Assembly: GCA_029557025.1 (NCBI GenBank)
Contig: JAKPRU010000439.1
Location: 1-11,543 of the forward strand
Source: Candidatus Omnitrophota bacterium
GTDB lineage: Bacteria; Hinthialibacterota; Hinthialibacteria; Hinthialibacterales; JAKPRU01
Length of the DNA stretch: 11,543 bases
Reading direction: 5' to 3'
The first letter of the stretch is position 1; every line of letters begins with the position of its first letter. A model generated the notes under the pieces. That model was not told the origin of the DNA. It ran no database searches and saw only the letters and a list, made by a program, of their open reading frames with translations. Shown here one piece after another: positions 1 through 6,785 of the stretch. A program made the translations under genes and the position numbers.

Positions 1-574
1 TCACCAGAATCTCCCGCCCTCCCGCAATCGGCTCGAATTGATCTACGGAATAAGGCGTGAGAATGTGCCGCAGAGTCTCTTCGTTAAAACGATGCGGAGC
101 CTCACCGGTTCCCGGATCGGTCAAACGTCGGCCAAGCCAGGAAAGAACAGCGTTCTGTGACGTGGAAAGATTCCGCACCGGCTCCGTTAATATAACACAT
201 TTCCGCGCCGCATCAACTAATTTCCGCAAGATTACTTCCTGATCCGGGATGAATTGGTACAGAGAGGCCTGCATGAGTATAATGTCCGCTTCGGGAATCG
301 GATCGAAACGGACATCGCACACTCGGGCATTCACCCCGCGCCGCACCAGCCAATGAACAAACATAGCGTTAATGTCCAATCCAAGGTAGTCGATATTCCG
401 TCTTGATAGAAATCGCCTATACAGGTAGCCGTCGCCGCAACAGACATCCCCAACACTCATCCCATCGGGAATCGCATCGGCAACGGCGCGGAATCGTTCC
501 TCAAACCATCGGCCGTACACAATCCGCATGGCAAGTTGATAGAGAACAGGATGCCGGTATATGGGGCTTTTCAC
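1..574 (-). CDS. Class I SAM-dependent methyltransferase (partial, C-terminus beyond left edge)
   Basis: This minus-strand frame is open from a GTG at 574 to the left edge, giving 191 residues with the C-terminus missing. The protein begins MKSPIYRHPVLYQLA. A Rossmann-fold SAM-binding loop follows at residues 41-51 (VGDVCCGDGYL), with the usual acidic residue at the end of the next strand near residue 67 (YLGLDIN). Residues around 'ILMQASLYQF' and 'KCVILTEPVRNL' fit strands 4 and 5 of the fold. No signal peptide or membrane segment is visible, so a cytoplasmic enzyme is expected. The GTG lies 6 bp after the gpsA stop, with a weak AGGG about 10 nt upstream inside the gpsA end, suggesting translation coupled to gpsA. 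An ATG 15 codons further in (at 529) is a possible alternative start, but the conserved-looking HPVLY stretch before it favours GTG. The substrate cannot be told; a small-molecule or lipid methyltransferase is possible. Confidence 0.85.
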   Translation of the reverse strand, partial: MKSPIYRHPVLYQLAMRIVYGRWFEERFRAVADAIPDGMSVGDVCCGDGYLYRRFLSRRNIDYLGLDINAMFVHWLVRRGVNARVCDVRFDPIPEADIILMQASLYQFIPDQEVILRKLVDAARKCVILTEPVRNLSTSQNAVLSWLGRRLTDPGTGEAPHRFNEETLRHILTPYSVDQFEPIAGGREILV

Positions 575-580
575 CGATTC

Positions 581-1657
581 TCAACCCTGTGTTACACGTT
601 GAAGCGTGTCCTTCATCCCGTGCCATTCGGCTTTGCGTTCACGACCGAGCAGTCGGCGGACGGATTCCCCCGGTTCGCTTCCGTGCAACAGGATTCGAAT
701 CACCTCGGTCATGATGGGCATTTCATCTTCGGGAACAGGCTTGTGACTGTCGAGCGCGCGGGAGGTCTCGACCCCCTCCACCACCATTCCCACCATCCGT
801 TCGGCCTCCTGGGGATCATGGCCCCGGGCAAGCAGTTCGCCCATCTTCCGATTGCGGCTATGGCGGCTGGTGCAGGTAACTACCAGATCCCCCAGGCCGG
901 ACAGCCCGAAAAATGTCTCCGGTCGCGCCCCGCACACAACCCCCACGCGGCTCAGTTCCAGGAGACCCCGCGTAATCAACGCGGCGCGCGTGTTGTCTCC
1001 GTATCCGAGACCGTCGGAAATCCCCACCGCAATGGCCATGACATTTTTCAGCGCACCCCCCAGCTGCGTTCCCAGCGGGTCCGTGCCGGTATAGACTCGA
1101 AATTCGGGACGCTGAAGGAGCCGCTGCGCCTGTTCCGCCACAATGATATCCGTCGATGCCGCCACCACAGCGGTCGGGATATGCTGAACAACTTCCTCCG
1201 CATGGCTGGGACCGGACAGCGCGACAAACCCGGCCGGGTCATCGTCCGCCCAAGCCTCGGCCAGCAGATCGGTCATGGTGCGCAGAGTGCCGACCTGGAG
1301 GCCCTTGGTTGCGGAAATCACCAGCCGGCCTTTCAATAGCCCACTCCCAGCGCACTGCTCCGCGACAGGTTTCATAAAGGCCGACGGAACCGCCGCCAGC
1401 ACAACGTCTGCCCGGGACAGGCAGGCGTATAAATCACTGGTGATTTCAATGGATTCCGGAATCCATGCTCCCGGAAGGCGCGGCTCCAGCGAACGGTTCT
1501 TTCGCAGGTGTTCGGCGTCACTCTCCAGATGCGCCCAGATCGAGGCCGTACACCCGTTCGCATCCAACAGACATGCCAGCGCCACACCCCATGATCCGGC
1601 TCCCAGAACTGCCACAAACGGATTTTGATTCTTCATGGTTCTTTCATCCCGTTCCAT
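581..1657 (-). CDS. gpsA: NAD(P)H-dependent glycerol-3-phosphate dehydrogenase
   Basis: This cytoplasmic enzyme reduces dihydroxyacetone phosphate to sn-glycerol 3-phosphate, the backbone precursor of phospholipids. The 358 residues carry the family signatures in order: dinucleotide loop GAGSWG at 19-24, SATKGL at 115-120, LSGPSHAEEV at 147-156, and GGALKNVMAIAVGISDGLG from 200 with the catalytic lysine K204. The substrate/cofactor stretch GLSGLGDLVVTCTSRHSRNR follows at 251-270, and VEGVETSRAL lies in the C-terminal helical domain. Length is slightly above the usual 330-340. The start at 1657 is chosen because GGAGGG lies about 7 nt upstream; an internal ATG seven codons later has a poorer site and would give a more standard N-terminus. 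It is divergent from the LptF-like gene across an 82-bp gap and is followed 6 bp later by a methyltransferase gene on the same strand. No key residue appears lost. Confidence 0.97.
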   Translation of the reverse strand: MERDERTMKNQNPFVAVLGAGSWGVALACLLDANGCTASIWAHLESDAEHLRKNRSLEPRLPGAWIPESIEITSDLYACLSRADVVLAAVPSAFMKPVAEQCAGSGLLKGRLVISATKGLQVGTLRTMTDLLAEAWADDDPAGFVALSGPSHAEEVVQHIPTAVVAASTDIIVAEQAQRLLQRPEFRVYTGTDPLGTQLGGALKNVMAIAVGISDGLGYGDNTRAALITRGLLELSRVGVVCGARPETFFGLSGLGDLVVTCTSRHSRNRKMGELLARGHDPQEAERMVGMVVEGVETSRALDSHKPVPEDEMPIMTEVIRILLHGSEPGESVRRLLGRERKAEWHGMKDTLQRVTQG

Positions 1658-1690
1658 CCTACTCCCTCCCGCCGTTCACTCAAGATGAGC

Positions 1691-1719
1691 TTGACCGATT
1701 GCCCGGAACAGGGAAACAT
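1691..1719 (+). promoter_or_regulatory. Possible sigma70-like promoter for the LptF-like gene
   Basis: In the 82-bp divergent gap, TTGACC (1691-1696) matches five of six -35 bases. It is followed after 17 bp by AAACAT (1714-1719), which matches only three of six -10 bases. The pair sits about 20 bp upstream of the ATG at 1740. The weak -10 makes this a tentative reading. No convincing promoter was seen for gpsA in the same gap. Confidence 0.2.
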
Positions 1720-1739
1720 CTTCAGCGGGCATAGACACC

Positions 1740-2966
1740 ATGCTTTCCGAACGAACAATGAAATTTAAACGTCAGATTCATCGCAACATAACGAAATACA
1801 TCACCGGCAATGGGTTTCGCCGGATGTACGATTTTCTCGAAAAACGCCTGGAACAGCGGGGGCGCTATCCTCTTTTCCGCATCGCCGACCGCTATCTCAT
1901 CCGTGAATTCCTTAAGGCGATCATGGTTGTGGTTTCCCTGTGTTATGTCATGGGGGTGGTGATCGTTCTGTTCGATGAGATCGACATATTCCTGGAGTAC
2001 GGGGCCGATGTGCTGATCGCGGCGCAGACGGTGCTTCTGGCCACGCCATACCGCCTGGCGGAGGCGGGGCCGCTGGTCATGCTTCTAGCCTCGGTGTTCA
2101 GCATGGGACGACTGGTTCATGCCCAGGAAATGGATGCGATGATTGTCGGCGGGTACCGCCTGGCGCGCCTGATCTGGCCCGTGTTCTGTTGTTCCGCCGT
2201 CTGTGCGGCAGCCTTCTTTCTGACCTGCGAGTATGTGATCACACCGGCCAGCGCGCGCGCAGAGGACCTTCTGGACCTTCAGATCAAACAGAAAGGGAAA
2301 GGAACTGTCGGACGCAATTCGGTCTGGATGCTGGGCCGGTACGGGAAAAAGTATTTCGTGCAATCCTTCCAGCCAAGCGAATCCCGACTGATCGGTCTGG
2401 ATATCATCGAGATGGCGCACGGTGGATACCGGCCGGCGAAACGGATCAAGGCGGCCACCGCAGAGTGGGATGCCTCTTCAGGAATTTGGAGAATGAAAGA
2501 CGGAATAGAATGGATTTTTTCTGACAGCGGTGAAAGACGAAAGGAGCCGTTCGCCGAGCGCTCGTACCTCCTCGACGAAACCCCGCATGATTTCTCACTG
2601 GTTTCCCGGGACGAGACAGGACTGAGCCATGCGGACCTCAAGCACTTGATACGAATGGTTCAACGCGCGGGCGGGGACCCGATTGTGTATCTGCCTTACC
2701 TGCGGTTGCGGGAGGCGCTTCCGTTCGCGTTGATTATTATGAGCCTGCTCGGTATGGGGATCGCATTCCGCACCGGTAGGGGGGGGTATGTCGTGGGACT
2801 GGGGATTTCCCTGCTGGTGGCCTTGGTTTATTATGGAATATTACTGCTTTGCCTGGGGCTGGCTCGGAAAGGGGTCGTGGGGGCGGGACTGGCGGCCTGG
2901 ATTCCCAACCTGATTTTCGGCGCGGCCACATTGGGATTCCTGTACCGTCTGGATCGGGGGACATGA
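1740..2966 (+). CDS. LptF/LptG family (YjgP/YjgQ) permease, lipopolysaccharide export
   Basis: Members of this family form the membrane part of the LptB2FG ABC transporter, which extracts LPS from the inner membrane and passes it to LptC/LptA. The 408-residue protein has the family layout. 'DRYLIREFLKAI' (50-61) enters the first membrane segment (about 58-78). Segment 2 (about 92-115) contains the family-like 'LAEAGPLVMLLASVFSMGRL', and segment 3 lies near 143-168. A periplasmic beta-rich domain (about 170-310) follows, then segments 4-6 (about 325-405). The N-terminus is odd: about 47 mostly charged residues precede the usual family start. Later in-frame ATGs at 1758 and 1824 could be the true start, and no clear Shine-Dalgarno decides between them. 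A run of eight G at 2779-2786 sits in the loop after segment 4, with the frame intact. Only one of the expected LptF/LptG pair is here. Whether it is F or G cannot be decided by eye. Confidence 0.88.
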   Translation: MLSERTMKFKRQIHRNITKYITGNGFRRMYDFLEKRLEQRGRYPLFRIADRYLIREFLKAIMVVVSLCYVMGVVIVLFDEIDIFLEYGADVLIAAQTVLLATPYRLAEAGPLVMLLASVFSMGRLVHAQEMDAMIVGGYRLARLIWPVFCCSAVCAAAFFLTCEYVITPASARAEDLLDLQIKQKGKGTVGRNSVWMLGRYGKKYFVQSFQPSESRLIGLDIIEMAHGGYRPAKRIKAATAEWDASSGIWRMKDGIEWIFSDSGERRKEPFAERSYLLDETPHDFSLVSRDETGLSHADLKHLIRMVQRAGGDPIVYLPYLRLREALPFALIIMSLLGMGIAFRTGRGGYVVGLGISLLVALVYYGILLLCLGLARKGVVGAGLAAWIPNLIFGAATLGFLYRLDRGT

Positions 2967-3025
2967 ACGGCTTTCTATTTTCCCCACCCCGTGCCCCCTG
3001 GAAAGATGGACAAGGGGAGAAATCC

Positions 3026-3055
3026 GGTAGGACAGGCGTCCCTCCTGTCGAATAA
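3026..3055. repeat. Palindromic intergenic element of the 'TGVPPVE' type
   Basis: The core GACAGGCGTCCCTCCTGTC (3031-3049) has two 6-base arms, GACAGG and CCTGTC, around a 7-base loop. Read on the plus strand it gives GRTGVPPVE followed by a stop. As remembered, not searched, this peptide signature recurs in spurious small ORFs from dispersed repeats in PVC-group genomes. Just upstream (3005-3022) the same frame reads KDGQGEKS, also reminiscent of that family. The element sits between the converging ends of the LptF-like and MauE-like genes. The hairpin could act as a bidirectional transcription stop, but no T-tract follows it on either strand. Confidence 0.5.
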
Positions 3056-3067
3056 TCGCTCGGTGAT

Positions 3068-3307
3068 CTATCGGGAACCTTTCATCAACAAGCCCGCAAT
3101 CAAACAAAGGCCGGTCACAATCTCTACACACGGCGGAACAATAGCAATCGGATCAGCCAGGCTTGCGGGAACCAATCGGTAGTTTTCAACAACGCGCGCC
3201 ATGCCGGACAGGTCCCCGATTTTGCGGAGACCGGCGTACAGGATCACTCCGCCGACAAGAAGCCGGGGGGATAACGCCAACTTGGGATTTCGTAAAACGG
3301 TTACCAC
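3068..3307 (-). CDS. Truncated MauE/DoxX-like membrane protein
   Basis: This short frame encodes 79 residues. Residues 15-27 (RLLVGGVILYAGL) form the first membrane segment and run into K29. 'ARVVENYRLVP' at about 37-47 matches the start of MauE/DoxX-type redox-associated membrane proteins, and a second segment (about 53-75) ends at LLMKGSR. Members usually have about four segments and 130-160 residues, so roughly half is missing. The LptF-like gene ends only about 100 bp away, so the lost half cannot lie downstream. The GTG start at 3307 overlaps the stop of the upstream DUF1573-like frame (GTGGTAA), a classic coupled arrangement. The stop lies about 12 bp from the GRTGVPPVE palindrome, suggesting a deletion or rearrangement there. 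It is probably a decaying gene. If intact, the protein would sit in the inner membrane, and MauE relatives support disulfide or redox maturation of exported proteins. Confidence 0.6.
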   Translation of the reverse strand: MVTVLRNPKLALSPRLLVGGVILYAGLRKIGDLSGMARVVENYRLVPASLADPIAIVPPCVEIVTGLCLIAGLLMKGSR

Positions 3308-3968
3308 GCCCGGCTTCCTGTAACGGAACGGCCTTTACCCAGTGAATTCCTTTTTGACCGTTGCCTCCTGCTTTGCAATTCCCAGGAAGGCCGGGTCTCC
3401 AGCGGGATCCTCGAATAAATCAGAATCGGGATCGGCAATTCCCGCTGATTCGGATGGGATGTCTCCAATATCAGTGTACCCACAAGCCGTCGCGCAACCG
3501 GACGCGGTAGAACACTTACGCCGCAATCAATACCGGATACTCTACCCGATCCTTTACAATCGGATTTGCATTCCTTCAGTTCCATATCGCCGCCGTCTAT
3601 GCGCCATTGTAGGATCTCGGTATCCGCATTGTCCTCGACGGCTATTTCAAAGGAAGCATCTTGAACCTCACCTGGCGCCACATCGCGCATCTGCAGCGAT
3701 TGTGGAGTTACCTTGAGAAACGCTCTGACCTCACCCCGGACCTCCAACTTGGAGTACTCTCCGTTATCGAACAGAACAGAGATTCGATTCGCAAATGCTC
3801 TCTCAGCGGCTCCCGCCCGGATTGTAGCCGAAACGCTTCCGGTAGCCCCCGGCAAGATCGCGCCGCACGGGCGGCGGAGGTTGAGAAGGGATTGGTGAAG
3901 ACAAAGGTGACGTGGGGGATTTCGCCGGGCGCAGTTGCAGGAATCAAGACATAGGATTCCAGCCACAT
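3301..3968 (-). pseudogene. Frameshifted, N-terminally truncated DUF1573-like protein
   Basis: DUF1573 proteins are extracytoplasmic Ig-like/ASH-type domains, typically opening with 'GE...FVFTN', then a SCGC-type motif and 'LxPGxxG'. Here the first part, PGEIPHVTFVFTN, lies in one frame (3968 down to about 3891). The continuation RRPCGAILPGATGSVSATI lies in another (from about 3890 down). About a dozen residues expected between them, including most of the Cys-Gly-Cys stretch, are absent. This suggests a frameshift with a small deletion. The second frame then runs to 3301 through the rest of domain 1, a second similar domain beginning VTPQSLQMRDVAPGE, and the family-like end VGTLILETSHPNQRELPIPI. 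No signal peptide precedes the start, and the radical SAM gene stops only 28 bp upstream, so the N-terminus is also missing. The alternative is a shorter functional protein starting inside the second frame. Its stop overlaps the GTG of the MauE-like gene. Confidence 0.6.
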
Positions 3969-3995
3969 TCCAGCGAAAATGCCCTCATCGAAGGA

Positions 3996-5417
3996 TCATT
4001 TCGTTAACGTTCGCAAAATGTCCCAAAACGCGCCCCTGGCTCCATCGCAAATCGCCTGCGCAAGCACGGAATTATCATTGTAGTTGTAATTCTGCCCTGT
4101 CCGTTCCGTGCCGCCGAAAAGAAATCGAGTATCATCCTTTACAAGATCACGAAGGAACCCGTCGATATCCTCACCCAGGCAATGGGAGACATAATATACC
4201 GGGCGAAGTAGAGATTCATTACCCTCTACCGGTCCATAAAGATTCTGATTCCCCGAATGAAATCCTTCTTGATTTACCAGACGGGCCACACCGGTACCGG
4301 GATAGATTCGGATCCCGAAGGAAATCCCGAATCGCTCAATGGGTAGAGATTTCAGGCAGGTGATACATTTCTCGACAGTCTCGCGAGTCTCACCCGGCCC
4401 GCCCAAAAGCAGGTCGTACAGAACCGTAAAACCATGCCGCCCGCATCGGTCGGCTACCGAAACCAGATCCGCCATTCGATGGTGTCGGTGGAAACGAGAC
4501 AGGATGTCCGCATCGGTATGATCCACTCCAAAGTCGATTCCCACGCAACCCGCCCGGCGCATAACACCGGCCAGCTCTTCCGGGAAAGCATGGGGAGCCA
4601 TGTATGTATACCAGCGAATCCGATCCGCAATACCCTTGCGGATGATCGCCTCGCACACCTTAATCGCATGTTCCGGTGGAAGGTTGAATTCGCTGTCGCA
4701 GGTGTGGAATGTGTCCACGCCTTGTTCCAGCAGGTTGGCCAGCTCCTGCGCAACATTCTCCGGGTCCCGCAAACGAACACGCGGTCCACGCGACGACGGT
4801 TCCGGGCAGTAAAAACAACGCTGATCGCAGCCGCGCTTGGTTTCGAACCCCACCATTCCTCCTTCGTTCAAATAGCGCACATTATCCACAACCCGCCGCG
4901 CCGAAAAATCCGCGCGTCCCAAATCCACGGGGGGCGCCAAACAAACATTCTCCGCGCGGGTGGCTTTCGTAATCAAACCCGGGATTTCACTCCAGTTTTG
5001 CCGGTCTCGCACAAACCGAGCGAATTCACAAAGAACCACCTCACCCTCCCCCATCACCCCGGCATCCGCACCCAGGTATTCCAGAATCTCTTTCGGGAAA
5101 ATCGAATATCCCGCCCCGCCGATAATAACAGGCGCCGATGTCCGTCTTCGGATTTCTGCCAGAAGAACCTTTGTCTTATCGAGGATGAAATCCCGGCTCG
5201 CTAGGTAACAGTCATCGGTATTTCGGACCGTAACCGCCACCAGATCCTCCTCATCCGTCACCCTCTGCTCGATCGCCGCAACCGGATCGGACGCGAACGA
5301 CAGATCGAGCAGATCGATTTCAAATCCCGCCTGTTCGAGCGCCTGCCCCAGGTAATCCAGGGCAACGGGCGTTACCGGCGGCTTCATCAGGTTCGGATTG
5401 ACCAGCAGGATTTTCAT
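3996..5417 (-). CDS. B12-binding-type radical SAM protein
   Basis: The 473-residue protein has the two-domain layout of cobalamin-dependent radical SAM enzymes. An N-terminal Rossmann-like domain (about 1-135) begins MKILLVNPNLMKPPVTPVAL and includes IIGGAGYSIFPKEIL and VMGEGE. A radical SAM barrel follows, with the [4Fe-4S] motif CDQRCFYC (C197, C201, C204). A glycine-rich strand, YDLLLGGPGET, is typical of SAM-binding contacts. The C-terminus ends GARGAFWDILRTLTK. No DxHxxG cobalamin-ligand motif is visible in the first domain, so cobalamin binding is not assured, or occurs without the histidine ligand as in TsrM. The reaction and substrate are unknown; methylation at an unactivated carbon is typical of the class. 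The ATG at 5417 is chosen because homologous sequence starts there and GAGGA lies just upstream. The 21 residues available before it look non-coding. It is divergent from the DUF2905 gene, with the broken DUF1573 gene directly downstream. Confidence 0.9.
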   Translation of the reverse strand: MKILLVNPNLMKPPVTPVALDYLGQALEQAGFEIDLLDLSFASDPVAAIEQRVTDEEDLVAVTVRNTDDCYLASRDFILDKTKVLLAEIRRRTSAPVIIGGAGYSIFPKEILEYLGADAGVMGEGEVVLCEFARFVRDRQNWSEIPGLITKATRAENVCLAPPVDLGRADFSARRVVDNVRYLNEGGMVGFETKRGCDQRCFYCPEPSSRGPRVRLRDPENVAQELANLLEQGVDTFHTCDSEFNLPPEHAIKVCEAIIRKGIADRIRWYTYMAPHAFPEELAGVMRRAGCVGIDFGVDHTDADILSRFHRHHRMADLVSVADRCGRHGFTVLYDLLLGGPGETRETVEKCITCLKSLPIERFGISFGIRIYPGTGVARLVNQEGFHSGNQNLYGPVEGNESLLRPVYYVSHCLGEDIDGFLRDLVKDDTRFLFGGTERTGQNYNYNDNSVLAQAICDGARGAFWDILRTLTK

Positions 5418-5503
5418 GGTCCTCACAAGGATCGGGGATATGTTGAATTTCAAAAACCGTTGATAAACTATTTTTGACACATTTTCCGATCGGGAGCAAC
5501 GGC
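5418..5503. promoter_or_regulatory. AT-rich divergent intergenic region with short palindrome
   Basis: This 86-bp gap between the radical SAM gene (minus) and the DUF2905 gene (plus) is clearly more AT-rich than its flanks and must hold both starts' signals. It contains a perfect 11-base palindrome TTGAA-T-TTCAA (5443-5453). TTGAAT (5443-5448), spaced 17 bp from AACTAT (5466-5471), is a weak promoter-like pair for the plus strand. CGGGAG at 5491-5496 is the ribosome-binding site that decides the DUF2905 start at 5504. No terminator or riboswitch-like structure was evident. Confidence 0.3.
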
Positions 5504-5722
5504 ATGGAGTCTTTCGGACGCATTTTACTGTTTCTCGGCGCAGTCCTCATGCTGCTGGGGCTGCTGTTCACCTTCGCAGGAAAGATCCCGTGGATCGGCA
5601 GGTTGCCGGGGGATATCCGCATCGAACGGGAGAATTTTTCATTCTATTTCCCTATCGTCACTTGTATCATCCTTTCCGTGCTTCTGACAATTCTGTTGAA
5701 CCTGTTCGGCGGAAGGCGCTGA
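5504..5722 (+). CDS. DUF2905 family small membrane protein
   Basis: The 72-residue protein begins MESFGRILLFLGAVLMLLG. It has two hydrophobic segments (about 6-27 and 47-68) separated by the family hallmark: WIGRLPGDIRIERENFSFYFP. Its length and layout match DUF2905, a family of about 70-residue two-helix inner-membrane proteins of unknown function. The ATG at 5504 is chosen over an in-frame ATG ten codons upstream because CGGGAG precedes it by 7 nt and because family members start with this motif. The extra upstream residues (MTHFPIGSNG) come from the leader containing the ribosome-binding site. It is the first gene of a plus-strand run; its stop lies 16 bp before the queA ATG, so the two are probably co-transcribed. 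Confidence 0.9.
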   Translation: MESFGRILLFLGAVLMLLGLLFTFAGKIPWIGRLPGDIRIERENFSFYFPIVTCIILSVLLTILLNLFGGRR

Positions 5723-5738
5723 TTGAAAACCCATCCCC

Positions 5739-6785
5739 ATGGACATCCGTGAATTCGATTATGAATTGCCGCCGGAGCGGATCGCTCAAGTCCCCGTACA
5801 CACCCGCGATCTCTCCCGCCTGCTTGCGGTCAACCGGAGGACCGGCGAGATCGAAGAATGTCTATTTCGGAACCTGCCGCAGCGGCTTCGTCCAGGCGAT
5901 GTGCTGGTCGTAAACGATTCCTGGGTGATGCCCGCCCGTATCTTCGGGACAAAAGCAGGCGGCGGCGCAAAAATCGAGGTTCTTTTGCTGGAAGACTTGG
6001 GCAACCGGCAATGGAAGGTAATCGCGCAACGGGCCTCTCGTCTCAAAAAAGGCACGGAAATTCAATTCCCGGACGGTGTGACTGCAGAGGTAAGAGAACT
6101 TCTGGGAGATGGCCTGTTCGCGCTGCAATTCTTCGACAATGGGACCTGGAACGAGTTTCTCGAACGGAACGGCCAGGTTCCTTTGCCTCCGTATATCCAC
6201 CGTAACGGAGATGAGAACACCCCGCTGGATCGGCAGCGGTATCAAACCGTGTATGCACAACCCGCCGAAAAACTACTCTCGGCAGCCGCACCCACAGCGG
6301 GACTTCACTTTACAAAAGACCTCTTGGATCGTTTGCATAAAACCGGCGTTTCCGTTGTACCGGTGACGCTGCGTGTGGGACTGGATACCTTTCTCCCCAT
6401 CCGTTCCAGGACCGTCGAAAATCATCCGATGCACAGGGAACGATATCGCATTACCGAGCCGTCTGCCCGCGCCATCAACACGGCCCGCCAAGAGGGGTGT
6501 CGGATTATCGCTGTGGGAACAACCGCCGTGCGGGTACTGGAAAGCGCAGCCGACAGAAATGGGCTGATTCAAGCACAGGAAGCCGAAACGGCTCTGTTTA
6601 TCCGCCCCGGATATTCATTCAAGGTAATCGATGGAATGATTACAAATTTCCATCTGCCGCGTTCCACCCTGGTTATTCTGATTGCCGCCTGGCTGGGCCG
6701 GGACCGCTGGCGCGGAGTGTATGAGGAAGCCATCCGGCGCGGATTTCGATTCTATTCTTACGGAGATGCAATGCTCGCATGGTGA
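5739..6785 (+). CDS. queA: S-adenosylmethionine:tRNA ribosyltransferase-isomerase
   Basis: QueA transfers and isomerises the ribosyl group of SAM onto preQ1 at the tRNA wobble position 34 to give epoxyqueuosine, the penultimate step of queuosine synthesis in the cytoplasm. The 348 residues match the family along their whole length. They begin MDIREFDYELPPERIAQVP and continue with LVVNDSWVMPARIFG and GQVPLPPYI. Next come RYQTVYA and AAPTAGLHFT, then DTFLPIR with NHPMHRERY, AVGTTAVRVLES, and MITNFHLPRSTLVILIAAW near the C-terminus. The end YSYGDAMLAW is standard. No strong Shine-Dalgarno precedes the ATG, and translation may depend on the DUF2905 gene 16 bp upstream. The last 7 bp overlap the start of the NlpC/P60 gene. 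No other queuosine genes (tgt, queG, yajC) are in the window. Confidence 0.97.
   Translation: MDIREFDYELPPERIAQVPVHTRDLSRLLAVNRRTGEIEECLFRNLPQRLRPGDVLVVNDSWVMPARIFGTKAGGGAKIEVLLLEDLGNRQWKVIAQRASRLKKGTEIQFPDGVTAEVRELLGDGLFALQFFDNGTWNEFLERNGQVPLPPYIHRNGDENTPLDRQRYQTVYAQPAEKLLSAAAPTAGLHFTKDLLDRLHKTGVSVVPVTLRVGLDTFLPIRSRTVENHPMHRERYRITEPSARAINTARQEGCRIIAVGTTAVRVLESAADRNGLIQAQEAETALFIRPGYSFKVIDGMITNFHLPRSTLVILIAAWLGRDRWRGVYEEAIRRGFRFYSYGDAMLAW

Noticed and set aside
536..1339. Long plus-strand open frame (267 codons)
   Set aside because: It lies antisense to gpsA, whose family motifs are unambiguous; its translation is rich in His, Arg and Pro and resembles no family.
3031..3049. Hairpin as an intrinsic terminator between converging genes
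   Set aside because: The 6-base stem has a 7-base loop and no T-tract on either side; a dispersed repeat explains it better.
2841..3131. Minus-strand frame that could supply the missing MauE C-terminus
   Set aside because: The translation has no membrane segments and runs through the repeat and the antisense of the LptF-like gene end, so it is not a frameshifted continuation.
4434..5204. Long plus-strand open frame (256 codons)
   Set aside because: It lies antisense to the radical SAM gene with its CxxxCxxC motif; composition is that of a shadow frame.
5474..5479. Perfect TTGACA -35-like hexamer
   Set aside because: A -10 at normal spacing would fall at 5497-5502 (CAACGG), which does not match, and would leave no room for a leader before the ATG at 5504.
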